Assembly: GCA_902786545.1 (NCBI GenBank)
Contig: CADACU010000007.1
Span: 1 to 52,211, forward strand
Reading direction: 5' to 3'
Length of the DNA stretch: 52,211 nt
From: an uncultured Anaerovibrio sp.
GTDB taxonomy: Bacteria; Bacillota; Negativicutes; Selenomonadales; Selenomonadaceae
The translations under genes were made by a program, and so were the position numbers. Under the pieces are notes generated by a model. It ran no database searches, was not told where the DNA came from, and was given only the letters and a program-made list of their open reading frames with translations. Each line of letters starts with the position of its first letter. Position 1 is the first letter of the stretch. Shown here one piece after another: positions 10,078 through 18,662 of this stretch.

Positions 10078-11274
10078 ATGGGAAAACTGATAGTACATCA
10101 GGACAAAGTAACTGATATTAAGGCAATGGTTTCCATTTGCCCATTTAATGCCCTTGAGGAAAAGGATGGCAAGCTGGAAGTCAATGCAGGCTGTAAGTTG
10201 TGCAAGCTCTGTGTGAAGAAGGGCCAGCCTGGTGCAATGGAATTCGTGGAAGAAGAAGTAAAGACTGTTGATAAGTCTTTGTGGAAGGGTATTACTGTTT
10301 ATGTTGATCATGTAAATGGTGAAATACATCCGGTAACCTTCGAGTTGCTTGGTAAGGCCGGAGAGCTTGCCAAAAAAATTAACCATCCTGTATATGCAAT
10401 CTTTATTGGCAGTGATATTGAAAATAAGGCTGAAGAATTGCTTCATTACGGTGCAGACAAGGTTTTTGTAGTAGATGCACCGGAGCTGAAGGATTTCCAG
10501 ATGGAGTCCTATACAGCAGCCTTTGAGGCATTTATCAACGAGATTAAGCCTTCGGCTATTCTGGTAGGTGCCACTCCGGTAGGCCGCCAGCTGGCTCCTA
10601 GAGTTGCTTCCAGATTTAACACTGGTCTGACCGCAGACTGCACCATTTTGGATATTCATGAAAATACTGATTTGGTACAGATTCGTCCGGCTTTTGGCGG
10701 TAACATTATGGCTGAGATTTTGACACCGAACTCCAGACCTCAGCTGGCTACTGTCCGTTATAAGATTATGGATGCGCCGGAGCGCAGTGCTGAGGCCAAG
10801 GGTGAAATCGTCAAGATTAGCGTTGCAGCTGATAAGCTCAAGACCCGTACCCAGGTTCTTGGCATTACCCAGAAGCAGAAGGAAAAGAGCATTGAAAATG
10901 CTGATATTCTGGTGGTTGCCGGTCGCGGTCTGAAGAAGAAGGAGGACCTTGATTTGGTTCGTCAGTTGGCTGATGCGCTGGGCGGCGACATTGCCTGCAC
11001 CAGACCATTGGCAGAGGCTGGGTGGCTTGACGCAAAGCATCAGATTGGTCTTTCGGGCCGTACCGTTCGTCCAAGACTCATTATTACCTGTGGTGTATCC
11101 GGTGCAATTCAGTTTGTAGCGGGTATGAACAACTCCGAAAACATTTTTGCTATCAACACTGACCCGAATGCGGGCATCTTCAAGGTAGCAAACTACGCTG
11201 TTATTGGCGATATTTATGAAGTTATTCCAAAGCTCATTGAGCAGGTTAAACAGGGAAAGGGTGTTAAGGCATGA
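10078..11274 (+). CDS. etfA: Electron transfer flavoprotein alpha subunit with N-terminal [4Fe-4S] domain (LctC-type)
   Basis: A 398-residue EtfA carrying a ferredoxin-like extension of about 65 residues. In that extension only C21 (followed by Pro) and C39-x2-C42-x2-C45 remain, exactly the four ligands of one cluster of a two-cluster ferredoxin; the other cluster's CxxCxxC is lost. LctC of the A. woodii lactate dehydrogenase complex is likewise reported to have such an extension. The rest is ordinary EtfA, ending in the FAD-binding stretch [15 protein letters not shown] and [20 protein letters not shown]. It overlaps the next gene by ATGA, so the dehydrogenase is translationally coupled. Confidence 0.92.
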   Translation: MGKLIVHQDKVTDIKAMVSICPFNALEEKDGKLEVNAGCKLCKLCVKKGQPGAMEFVEEEVKTVDKSLWKGITVYVDHVNGEIHPVTFELLGKAGELAKKINHPVYAIFIGSDIENKAEELLHYGADKVFVVDAPELKDFQMESYTAAFEAFINEIKPSAILVGATPVGRQLAPRVASRFNTGLTADCTILDIHENTDLVQIRPAFGGNIMAEILTPNSRPQLATVRYKIMDAPERSAEAKGEIVKISVAADKLKTRTQVLGITQKQKEKSIENADILVVAGRGLKKKEDLDLVRQLADALGGDIACTRPLAEAGWLDAKHQIGLSGRTVRPRLIITCGVSGAIQFVAGMNNSENIFAINTDPNAGIFKVANYAVIGDIYEVIPKLIEQVKQGKGVKA

Positions 11275-12674
11275 GCGAATACAAGGTTTTAGATGCTTCC
11301 GATTTAGAGGCTATTAGCCAGTTTGTGCCTCGTGAGCGCATTCTTTGGGCTGATGAAATAAACGAAGAATACAGTCATGATGAGTTGAGTGCAGATGCTT
11401 CCTATCCTGAGATGGTAGTTCGTATTACCTCTGCTGAGGAAGCCTCCAAGGTTATGAGATATGCCAATGAAAAGCATATCGCTGTTACTCCGAGAGGTGC
11501 CGGCACTGGCTTGGTTGGTTCCTCCGTGGCAGTGGAAAAGGGTATTATGATTGATACTACCCTGATGAACCACTTTTTGGAGCTGGATGAAAAGAACTTG
11601 ACTCTGACGGTAGAGCCAGGTGTACTGCTGATGGAAATCGGTCAGTATGTTGAAGAAAAGGGCCTGTTCTATCCACCTGATCCAGGTGAGAAGACCGCAA
11701 CTATTGGTGGTAATATCAGCACCAATGCCGGTGGTATGCGGGCTGTAAAATACGGTGTAACCAGAGATTATGTCCGTGGCCTGGAGATTGTATTGGCTGA
11801 CGGTACTATTATGGAAGTAGGCGGCAAGGTTGTAAAGAACAGCTCCGGCTATGATTTGAAGGACTTGATTGTTGGTTCCGAAGGTACTTTGTGCCTGGTA
11901 ACTAAGGCTATCCTTAGACTGTTGCCATTGCCACAGAAGAATGTAAGTCTTCTTATTCCATTCCCAACCTTGGCGCAGGCTATTGGCACTGTTCCATTGA
12001 TTGTAAGCTCCAAGGTTATCCCTACGGCTGTAGAGTTTATGGAGCGGGAGGTTATTATGGACTCTGAGGAATATCTGGGCAAGAAGTTCCCGGATAATCA
12101 GGCCGATGCCTATCTCCTGCTGAAGTTTGATGGAGCTTCTGTAGAAGAAATCAGTAAGTATTATGATAGTGTAGCTCAGATTTGTTTGGAGCAGGGAGCA
12201 CTGGATCTGCTGATTGCTGATACCGACGAGCGCGCCGAAGCAATCTGGAAGGCCAGAGGTGCTTTCCTGGAAGCTATCAAGGGTTCCACCAGTATGATGG
12301 ATGAGGTAGATGTAGTTGTTCCAAGAAGCTGCGTAAACGAGTTTGTAGAGTTTATCCATGACCTGAGAAAGGAAATGGGAATCCGGATTAAGAGCTTTGG
12401 TCATGCCGGTGATGGTAACCTGCATGTTTACATCCTGCGTGATGATATGGATGACAAGAAGTGGGCTGAGATGCTGGGCAAGGCTATGGAGCGGATGTAT
12501 CTCAAGGCTCGTGAGCTCAAGGGACAGGTTTCCGGTGAGCATGGTATTGGCTTGGCCAAGAAGCCATATCTGAAGGAAAGTCTCCCACAGGAGTCCTTGA
12601 AGTTGATGCAGGGCATTAAGAAGGCTTTCGACCCGAACAATATTTTAAACCCTCATAAAGTATGTTTCGATTGA
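11271..12674 (+). CDS. FAD-linked lactate dehydrogenase (GlcD/LctD family)
   Basis: A 467-residue FAD oxidoreductase of the GlcD/D-lactate dehydrogenase family. Seen: the PP-loop-like FAD site [16 protein letters not shown] (about 75), [30 protein letters not shown], and near the C-terminus the catalytic/metal region [15 protein letters not shown] and [11 protein letters not shown], all diagnostic. It probably feeds lactate electrons to the preceding EtfAB. Family members use D- or L-lactate or glycolate, and sequence alone does not settle the stereoisomer. A terminator follows at 12709-12742. Confidence 0.9.
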   Translation: MSEYKVLDASDLEAISQFVPRERILWADEINEEYSHDELSADASYPEMVVRITSAEEASKVMRYANEKHIAVTPRGAGTGLVGSSVAVEKGIMIDTTLMNHFLELDEKNLTLTVEPGVLLMEIGQYVEEKGLFYPPDPGEKTATIGGNISTNAGGMRAVKYGVTRDYVRGLEIVLADGTIMEVGGKVVKNSSGYDLKDLIVGSEGTLCLVTKAILRLLPLPQKNVSLLIPFPTLAQAIGTVPLIVSSKVIPTAVEFMEREVIMDSEEYLGKKFPDNQADAYLLLKFDGASVEEISKYYDSVAQICLEQGALDLLIADTDERAEAIWKARGAFLEAIKGSTSMMDEVDVVVPRSCVNEFVEFIHDLRKEMGIRIKSFGHAGDGNLHVYILRDDMDDKKWAEMLGKAMERMYLKARELKGQVSGEHGIGLAKKPYLKESLPQESLKLMQGIKKAFDPNNILNPHKVCFD

Positions 12675-12708
12675 TGCCTTTACCATAATTTTTCCTTTAG
12701 TAGGGAAG

Positions 12709-12742
12709 TCGCCGCAAAAGAAATTTTGCGGCGATTTCTTTT
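12709..12742 (+). terminator. Terminator of the etfBA-dehydrogenase unit
   Basis: A perfect 11-bp stem TCGCCGCAAAA / TTTTGCGGCGA with a GAAA loop, followed by TTTCTTTT, 35 bp after the dehydrogenase stop. Confidence 0.92.
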
Positions 12743-12756
12743 GCAATTAAAAGGGT

Positions 12757-12945
12757 GGCAAAATTTGAACTATTGCGTTATGTCGAGTTACTTTTAAACT
12801 TCGACGAAACGCCAAAGAGGAATAATTTTCCATTTTAATGGAAAATTTTGAACAACTGCGTTATGTCGAGTTATTTTTATACTTCGACGAAACGCTAAAT
12901 AAGAATATTTTGCCTATGGCAAAATTTGAACAACTGCGTTATAAT
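12757..12945 (+). repeat. Structured intergenic repeat, family 1, one tail and two copies
   Basis: A tail fragment (12757-12781, ending TTGCGTTAT), then copies at about 12778-12864 and 12861-12945. First hairpins: GTCGAGTT paired with AACTTCGAC (one bulge). Second hairpins: AATTTTCCATT/AATGGAAAATT in one copy and ATTTTGCC/GGCAAAAT in the other, each enclosed by AACGC/GCGTT. The last copy ends in TATAAT (12940-12945) just before ybaK. The DNA happens to be open in the ybaK frame and would encode a repetitive NFEQLRY-type peptide, which is not real coding. Confidence 0.8.
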
Positions 12946-12978
12946 TACAAAAGTACACTTGGACAGGAGTATGTTTAT

Positions 12979-13455
12979 ATGAAGGTAAAGAAAACTAATG
13001 CTGCACGGATACTGGATAATCTGAAAATATCGTACGAAATAAAGGAGTATGAGGTGGATTTAGATGACCTGAGTGCAGTGCATGTGGCGGCTTCCACCGG
13101 TATGGATGTAAAGATGGTGTTTAAAACATTGGTGTGCCGTGGAGATAAGACAGGTGTACTTATGGCGTGTATACCTGGTGATGGCGAACTGGATTTTAAG
13201 GCTCTGGCCAAGCTTTCAGGCAACAAAAGCGTGGAAATGGTAGCCCTGAAAGAGGTTTTGGGGCTGACCGGCTATGTGCGGGGCGGTTGTTCTCCATTGG
13301 GAGCCAAGAAGAATTATCCGGTGTATCTGGATGAGTCCAGTGGGAATTACCCAGCCATTGCCATTAGTGCCGGTATACGGGGACAGCAGCTTATCCTGTC
13401 GCCCGATGATTTGGTTCAGGCGGTAAAGGCTACTGTGGGAAAAGTTATTCGCTAA
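12979..13455 (+). CDS. ybaK: Cys-tRNA(Pro)/Cys-tRNA deacylase, YbaK/EbsC family
   Basis: Hydrolyses Cys mischarged onto tRNA-Pro in trans. The 158-residue product fits the family length. Seen: KTNAARILDNLKISYEIKEYEV at the start, KMVFKTLVCRGDKTGVLMACIPGDGELDFKALAKLSG, and GGCSPLGAKKNYPVYLDES, the family hallmark. The frame is open 47 codons further upstream, but those codons are translated repeat DNA; the ATG at 12979 has AGGAG 11 bases before it and gives a family-like N-terminus. It is 21 bp ahead of thrC. Confidence 0.92.
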   Translation: MKVKKTNAARILDNLKISYEIKEYEVDLDDLSAVHVAASTGMDVKMVFKTLVCRGDKTGVLMACIPGDGELDFKALAKLSGNKSVEMVALKEVLGLTGYVRGGCSPLGAKKNYPVYLDESSGNYPAIAISAGIRGQQLILSPDDLVQAVKATVGKVIR

Positions 13456-13476
13456 TAATTTCTTAGGGGTGAAAGA

Positions 13477-14952
13477 ATGAAATACATCAGCACAAGAGGC
13501 AACAATCAGGAATTAACGGCAGCAGAGGCCATTATACAGGGCTTGGCCGAGGATGGGGGACTCTTTGTTCCGGAGTCTATGCCAAAGGTGAATATGGCCT
13601 TTATTGAAGGATTGAAAAATCTTTCCTATCAGCAGCGGGCCGTAAAGGTTCTTAGTCAGTTCTTGACGGATTATACCCAGACCGAGATAGAGGGCTGCGT
13701 GGAAAGAGCCTATGGTGACCAAAAATTCGATGATGCTGCCATTGCACCGGTCAATATGCTTAAAAATGTATCAGTGCTGGAATTGTGGCATGGTCCAACC
13801 AGCGCCTTTAAGGATATGGCCCTGCAGCTGCTTCCACAGTTGTTGTCGACTGCCCTGAAGAAGACCAAGGCAAAAAACGAAGTAATGATTCTGGTGGCAA
13901 CCTCCGGCGATACAGGCAAGGCTGCTTTGGAGGGGTTTAAGGATGTGCCGCAGACCAAGATTATGGTATTTTATCCGGATAATGGTGTGAGCCGTATTCA
14001 GCGGCTGCAGATGGTGACCCAGCAGGGGGGGAATGTGGCCGTTACGGCGGTAAAGGGAAATTTTGATGATGCCCAGAGCGGTGTAAAGGAAATTTTCAGT
14101 GACAAGGCGTTCAATGCCCGGCTAAATGAAAAGGGCGTGTCATTGTCATCGGCCAATTCTATAAACTGGGGCCGGCTGGTTCCCCAGATAGTGTATTATT
14201 TCAGTGCTTATGCTGATCTGCTGAAGGCAGGCAAGATTAAGGCGGGAGACCAAATCAGCTTCGTGGTGCCGACAGGCAATTTTGGCGATATTTTGGCCGG
14301 CTTTTATGCACGGGAAATGGGCCTGCCGGTTAAAAAGCTGGTATGTGCCTCCAATGCCAATAATGTACTGACAGATTTCCTCAATACCGGTATTTATGAT
14401 CGGAACCGGGATTTTTATAAAACCATCAGCCCTTCTATGGATATACTGATTTCCAGTAATTTGGAGCGCCTTTTATACCATATTACCAATGATACGGCTA
14501 AGGTAGCCGGTTGGATGAAGGAGCTGGCCGAAACCGGCAAATATGATGTGGGGGCGGAGGTGTTAGCCCGGATAAAGGAGATTTTTGCCGCTGACTGGTC
14601 GAATGATGACGCCACCAAGGCCATGATTGCCAAGGAATACCAGCAGGAAAAATATGTGGCTGATCCACATACTGCTGTGGCCTGGAACGCTTTTGAAAAA
14701 ATGGCTGACAAGGAAAATGTGATAATTGTTTCCACAGCCAGTCCGTATAAATTCAACGAGAGTGTGCTGACGGCTTTGTCAAAGGATATTGCCGGCAAGA
14801 ATGAGTTCCAGCTGCTGGATGAATTGGCGGCCATTAACAGCTTTGCTATACCGGAGGGACTGGGAAATTTGAAAAATGCTGAAATCCGTCATAATCAGGT
14901 TGTAAATAAAAGTGAAATGACAAAGGCAGTTTTAAATTTCGCCCTAAAATAA
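13477..14952 (+). CDS. thrC: Threonine synthase
   Basis: Converts O-phosphohomoserine to threonine with PLP. The 491-residue product is of the longer type. Seen: KYISTRGN start, ELWHGPTSAFKDMALQLLPQ with the PLP lysine K112, VATSGDTGKAALEGFK (phosphate-binding loop), VVPTGNFGDILAGFYAREMG, and NDTAKVAGWM. RBS-like AGGGGTGAAAG precedes the ATG. No homoserine kinase or dehydrogenase is adjacent. It follows ybaK closely and may share its transcript. Confidence 0.95.
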   Translation: MKYISTRGNNQELTAAEAIIQGLAEDGGLFVPESMPKVNMAFIEGLKNLSYQQRAVKVLSQFLTDYTQTEIEGCVERAYGDQKFDDAAIAPVNMLKNVSVLELWHGPTSAFKDMALQLLPQLLSTALKKTKAKNEVMILVATSGDTGKAALEGFKDVPQTKIMVFYPDNGVSRIQRLQMVTQQGGNVAVTAVKGNFDDAQSGVKEIFSDKAFNARLNEKGVSLSSANSINWGRLVPQIVYYFSAYADLLKAGKIKAGDQISFVVPTGNFGDILAGFYAREMGLPVKKLVCASNANNVLTDFLNTGIYDRNRDFYKTISPSMDILISSNLERLLYHITNDTAKVAGWMKELAETGKYDVGAEVLARIKEIFAADWSNDDATKAMIAKEYQQEKYVADPHTAVAWNAFEKMADKENVIIVSTASPYKFNESVLTALSKDIAGKNEFQLLDELAAINSFAIPEGLGNLKNAEIRHNQVVNKSEMTKAVLNFALK

Positions 14953-15008
14953 TATAAAATAATAATAAATGCATTGGATATTTATAAGAAAAGAATAATT
15001 AACAATTT

Positions 15009-15037
15009 TTGACAAAGCTAAGCAAAAAGTTTAATAT
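15009..15037 (+). promoter_or_regulatory. Promoter of pckA
   Basis: TTGACA (15009-15014), a 17-bp spacer and TAATAT (15032-15037), with a further TATAAT shifted by 3 bases (15035-15040). It predicts a leader of about 140 nt, which contains a 7-bp stem GATTTTC/GAAAATC and a short leader frame. Confidence 0.75.
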
Positions 15038-15146
15038 AATAGCAGGATTTTCTGACTTCGTTGGAAAATCGTTTATTAAATCATAAATGCTATAAATGAT
15101 TCACCTTGAGTTTGGGCCTTTTGGCTTAGGGAGGTGGTGAGTTTTT

Positions 15147-15176
15147 ATGGCAAATTTATTTAAAAGAAAGAGGTAG
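15147..15176 (+). CDS. Possible 9-residue leader peptide before pckA
   Basis: An ATG-initiated frame encoding MANLFKRKR, preceded by GGGAGGTGGTGAG at good spacing, ends with TAG 8 bases before the pckA ATG. The pckA ribosome site (AAAGAGG) lies inside its last codons, so translation of the leader would affect pckA initiation. No direct evidence that it is translated. Confidence 0.4.
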   Translation: MANLFKRKR

Positions 15177-15184
15177 ATAGCAAA

Positions 15185-16786
15185 ATGGCAACTATTGACT
15201 TGACAAAGTATGGTATCACTGGTACTACTGAGATTCTCCACAATCCTTCCTATGAGGTATTGTTTGAAGAGGAGACCAAGGCTGGCCTCGAGGGCTATGA
15301 TGTTGGAACAGTTACTGAGCTTGGTGCTGTAAATGTTATGACTGGTATTTACACTGGCCGTTCTCCTAAAGATAAGTACATCGTTATGGACGAAAATTCC
15401 AAGGATAAGGTTTGGTGGACTTCCGACGAGTACAAGAATGATAACCATCCTATGTCTGAGGACGTATGGGCAACTGTTAAGGATATCGCCAAGAAAGAGC
15501 TCTGCAACAAGAAGCTCTATGTTGTTGATGCTTTCTGCGGTGCTAATAAAGATACCCGTATGGCAGTTCGTTTCATCGTTGAGGTTGCATGGCAGGCTCA
15601 CTTTGTAACCAATATGTTTATCCAGCCTACTGCTGAGGAGCTGGAGAGCTTTGAGCCAGACTTTGTTGTTTATAACGCTTCCAAGGCTAAGGTAGCTAAC
15701 TACAAGGAGCTCGGTCTGAACTCCGAGACCTGCGTTGCTTTCAACACTACCTCCAAGGAACAGGTTATCATCAACACCTGGTATGGTGGTGAGATGAAGA
15801 AGGGTATGTTCTCTATGATGAACTACTTCCTCCCACTCCAGGGTATTGCTTCCATGCATTGCTCCGCTAACTGCGATATGAATGGCGAGAACACTGCAAT
15901 TTTCTTCGGTCTCTCCGGTACTGGTAAGACCACCCTGTCCACTGATCCTAAGCGTAAGCTCATCGGTGACGACGAGCATGGTTGGGACGACAAGGGCGTA
16001 TTCAACTTTGAGGGCGGCTGCTATGCAAAGGTTATCAACCTTGACAAGGAGTCCGAGCCAGACATTTACAACGCTATCAAGAGAAATGCACTTCTCGAGA
16101 ATGTAACTGTAGATGCTAATGGTAAGATTGACTTTGCTGATAAGAGCGTTACTGAGAACACTCGTGTATCTTATCCTATTAACCATATCAAGAACATTCA
16201 GCCAGGTTCCACTGCACCAGCTGCTAAGAATGTAATTTTCTTGTCTGCTGACGCATTTGGCGTTCTTCCTCCAGTTTCTATCCTGACTCCAGAGCAGACT
16301 CAGTACTACTTCCTCTCTGGCTTCACTGCTAAGCTGGCAGGTACCGAGCGTGGCATCACTGAGCCAACTCCTACCTTCTCCGCTTGCTTCGGTCAGGCAT
16401 TCCTCGAGCTGCACCCTACCAAGTACGGTGAGGAGCTCGTTAAGAAGATGAATGCTAACGGTGCGAAGGCATATCTCGTAAACACTGGTTGGAATGGTAC
16501 CGGTAAGCGTATCACCATTAAGGATACCCGTGGTATTATCGACGCTATCCTGAACGGTGACATTAAGACCGCTCCTACCAAGAAGATTCCTATGTTCAAC
16601 TTCGAGGTACCTACCGAGCTGCCAGGCGTTGATCCTAAGATCCTCGACCCTCGTGACACCTATGCAGATGTTTCCGAGTGGGAGACCAAGGCTAAGGATT
16701 TGGCTGGCCGCTTCATTAAGAATTTTGGCAAGTACACCGGCAATGCTGCTGGTAAGGCTCTTGTTGCTGCTGGTCCTCAGCTGTAA
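15185..16786 (+). CDS. pckA: Phosphoenolpyruvate carboxykinase (ATP)
   Basis: Interconverts oxaloacetate plus ATP with PEP, CO2 and ADP. In rumen-type fermenters it often runs towards oxaloacetate for succinate/propionate. The 533-residue product carries [12 protein letters not shown], the P-loop [11 protein letters not shown], the metal-binding [11 protein letters not shown], and [21 protein letters not shown]. The codons are strongly biased (many GTT, CTC, AAG), unlike most neighbours and typical of a highly expressed gene. It has its own promoter and terminator, so it is monocistronic apart from the possible leader. Confidence 0.97.
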   Translation: MATIDLTKYGITGTTEILHNPSYEVLFEEETKAGLEGYDVGTVTELGAVNVMTGIYTGRSPKDKYIVMDENSKDKVWWTSDEYKNDNHPMSEDVWATVKDIAKKELCNKKLYVVDAFCGANKDTRMAVRFIVEVAWQAHFVTNMFIQPTAEELESFEPDFVVYNASKAKVANYKELGLNSETCVAFNTTSKEQVIINTWYGGEMKKGMFSMMNYFLPLQGIASMHCSANCDMNGENTAIFFGLSGTGKTTLSTDPKRKLIGDDEHGWDDKGVFNFEGGCYAKVINLDKESEPDIYNAIKRNALLENVTVDANGKIDFADKSVTENTRVSYPINHIKNIQPGSTAPAAKNVIFLSADAFGVLPPVSILTPEQTQYYFLSGFTAKLAGTERGITEPTPTFSACFGQAFLELHPTKYGEELVKKMNANGAKAYLVNTGWNGTGKRITIKDTRGIIDAILNGDIKTAPTKKIPMFNFEVPTELPGVDPKILDPRDTYADVSEWETKAKDLAGRFIKNFGKYTGNAAGKALVAAGPQL

Positions 16787-16823
16787 TATTTGCTGCTTGT
16801 TCAAGGCGATTGCATTAAAAACG

Positions 16824-16853
16824 AAGAGAGTCCCGTATCTGGGGCTCTCTTTT
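16824..16853 (+). terminator. Terminator of pckA
   Basis: AAGAGAGTCCC pairs with GGGGCTCTCTT (one G-T) across a 6-base loop and runs into TTT, 37 bp after the pckA stop. A family-1 repeat starts right after it. Confidence 0.88.
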
Positions 16854-16854
16854 G

Positions 16855-17003
16855 TGTTATAACGAGCTTTAAGATGTCCCCACCTCTTTAGGTGGGGGGG
16901 AACAAACTTTAACAGCTGGCGAGTATATCTCCCAGCTCGTTGAAACGCTAATTGGAAGATTTTTCTTCTTAAAGAAGAAAAATTTGAACAATGGCGTTAT
17001 AAT
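16855..17003 (+). repeat. Structured intergenic repeat, family 1, single long copy
   Basis: Starts GTTATAACGAGCT and ends GGCGTTATAAT. The outer first hairpin is AACGAGCT/AGCTCGTT and has extra internal hairpins (CCCCACCTCTTTAGGTGGGG; a GAG/CTC pair). It is then followed by GAAACGC, a second hairpin ATTTTTCTTCTT/AAGAAGAAAAAT, and TTGAACAATGGCGTTAT. Same plan as the copies at 8966 and 12757 with entirely different stem sequences. Its terminal TATAAT (16998-17003) sits 24 bp before the response regulator. Confidence 0.78.
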
Positions 17004-17026
17004 ATATTAAAAAAGGGGGGATGGAT

Positions 17027-17755
17027 ATGAATATTGCCGTGGTTGATGATAATGATATGGACCGGAACAATGTAATAAACTATTGTCAACAGTATATTTC
17101 TGATCACTATCCCCAGGATAAAAATTTTATCAATATAAAAACCTTTGCCAGTGGTGAGGAATTGGTGGAGTCTTATAAATCCGGAAAATTTGATTTATTG
17201 GTGTTGGATATATATATGACGGGAATTTCCGGCCTGGAAACGGCAAAGAAGATCCGTGATGTGGATTCAGATGTCAGCATCATTTTTTTGACCAGTAGTG
17301 ATGAGCACCTGTTGGAAGGCTACAGGGTGTTTGCTACGGGATATTTTATCAAGCCACTGAAGGACCACGAAGAGGAATTTGCTGCCACCTTCAATCATAT
17401 TTTTCCTAAATTGTTGAAAAACAGAGGAGGAATAACCATCAGGGTAAAAGGGTCTCTGGTGGATGTTTCCTATAGCGATGTAATGTATGTGGATGTCAGT
17501 GATGCCCATAATATCGATATTCATTTTAACAACAAGGTGTTATCGTCTCCCATGTCCTATGGGGAATTGGCAGAGATGCTGTTAAAGGAAGAACGGTTTT
17601 TGGAGTGTCATCATCGCATCATTGTCAATATGGATTATATTGAGGTAATGGAGCAGGAGGAATTCATATTAAAGGATAACAGCCATATTCCGATCAGTCG
17701 CCGTAAGCGCCAGGATGTAAAGGTGGCTTATATGAATCATATAATCAGCAAATAG
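17027..17755 (+). CDS. LytTR-family response regulator
   Basis: A 242-residue two-component regulator of the AgrA/LytR class. Receiver domain (1-125): acidic pair VVDDND, phospho-acceptor Asp in LLVLDIYMTGISG (about residue 57), LTSSDEH and the Lys of FIKPLK. LytTR DNA-binding domain (about 135-235): ECHHRIIVNMDYIEVMEQEEFILKDNSHIPISRRKR. ATG 17027 is preferred over 17021 because GGGGGG abuts the latter. It converges on the two kinase genes, and a hairpin overlaps both stop codons. LytTR proteins bind paired direct repeats about two turns apart; such a pair lies at 20035-20069, suggesting the target. Confidence 0.93.
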   Translation: MNIAVVDDNDMDRNNVINYCQQYISDHYPQDKNFINIKTFASGEELVESYKSGKFDLLVLDIYMTGISGLETAKKIRDVDSDVSIIFLTSSDEHLLEGYRVFATGYFIKPLKDHEEEFAATFNHIFPKLLKNRGGITIRVKGSLVDVSYSDVMYVDVSDAHNIDIHFNNKVLSSPMSYGELAEMLLKEERFLECHHRIIVNMDYIEVMEQEEFILKDNSHIPISRRKRQDVKVAYMNHIISK

Positions 17756-17785
17756 AAAGGGTGAGGTCAATTGGCCTCACCCTTT
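17756..17785. terminator. Bidirectional terminator touching both convergent stop codons
   Basis: An 11-bp perfect stem AAAGGGTGAGG / CCTCACCCTTT with an 8-base loop. It begins right after the regulator's TAG and overlaps the TAA of the kinase on the other strand. It shows that the short kinase gene has a proper end here rather than a lost 3' half. Confidence 0.92.
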
Positions 17786-18662
17786 AGCTTTTTTCCAACA
17801 GTTTCTTTTGGGCTTCAATATGCTTTTTTATGCTCTCATAGTCGCCTTTTTCCAGCAGGGCATATATCAGACGATAACTATGACGCAGGTCATGGCGCAG
17901 TACAGAAATGGCTTTTTCATTTTCCTGTACCATTTTGGTATGCTTCGTGAGATTTTGCAGCTGTCTGGTAAGCCGTTCTTTGGTCTGGGTCAGCTGACGG
18001 TACTGAATTGCCTCCCGGGAATTATAATGAACCAGGGAATAGACGATGAAGAAAAACAGGGGAATGGACAGTCTGGTCAATCTGTCACTTAATTCCGGCA
18101 GAAAGGTGACATTGGTGATGGAGATAATGCATCCAATATAGAATGACACTGGTAACAGGGCAATATACCATTGAAGTTTGGTATCAGAAATGAATTGTTT
18201 GTCAGGCAGCAGACTGGTAAAGAGCTTTTCCCCCCATGGGTAAATCAACAAAAAGAGGCCAATCCACAGGGTAAGCTGCAATGGAAGTAATCTGGCTGTC
18301 ATGGTGGAATATATAAGGGTGAGAATAATGCTGGCCACTGAATGAAGCATAAACGCATAAAGGGCCTGAATGCCTATAACAAAGAAGTGCTGGGCCAGAT
18401 GGCGGGGGATAAGAATAACAGAGAGAATAAAATATGGTGTCATACCAAAGAAAAACAGCAGCTTGAAGGTGCGCATGGATATTCCATAGACACTTGTAAC
18501 ATAAATATTTATCATCAAGCCGGCTATGCTCCATAAAAGCAGTGCTTTCCATAGTCTGGCGGTGAGCTTTCGGTTTAAAATCCGACTGAAGGGAAGATAG
18601 CGGAAATAGGCACCGGCGAGATGTATCAGCGTTGTTAAAATGGCATAGGCGAATATCAACAT
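17784..18662 (-). CDS. Sensor kinase half with phospho-acceptor His but no ATPase domain
   Basis: 292 residues: about six N-terminal membrane segments (1-200), a coiled linker, and a dimerisation/His-phosphorylation helix with LRHDLRHSYRLIYALLEKG (His about residue 256) of the HPK10 (AgrC-like) type. It then stops 33 residues later, with no N, G1 or G2 boxes. A terminator overlaps its stop, so it is not simply frameshifted. It starts 7 bp inside the end of the upstream kinase gene with GGAGGGATG before its ATG, so the two are coupled. The upstream partner has an intact ATPase domain but no His. The likely role is to be phosphorylated in trans by that partner and pass phosphate to the LytTR regulator (inference). 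Confidence 0.85.
   Translation of the reverse strand: MLIFAYAILTTLIHLAGAYFRYLPFSRILNRKLTARLWKALLLWSIAGLMINIYVTSVYGISMRTFKLLFFFGMTPYFILSVILIPRHLAQHFFVIGIQALYAFMLHSVASIILTLIYSTMTARLLPLQLTLWIGLFLLIYPWGEKLFTSLLPDKQFISDTKLQWYIALLPVSFYIGCIISITNVTFLPELSDRLTRLSIPLFFFIVYSLVHYNSREAIQYRQLTQTKERLTRQLQNLTKHTKMVQENEKAISVLRHDLRHSYRLIYALLEKGDYESIKKHIEAQKKLLEKS

Noticed and set aside
12838-12978. N-terminal extension of YbaK with NFEQLRY repeats
   Set aside because: These codons are family-1 repeat DNA read by chance; the ATG at 12979 has its own ribosome site and gives normal family length.
15101-16804. A 567-codon open frame antisense to pckA
   Set aside because: It mirrors pckA almost exactly, has no ribosome site or family motif, and arises because strong codon bias in pckA removes stops from the opposite strand.
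17784-18662. Short kinase gene as a simple frameshift or truncation pseudogene
   Set aside because: No ATPase remnants follow it, a strong terminator overlaps its stop, its ribosome site is good, and the partner gene lacks exactly the part it keeps.
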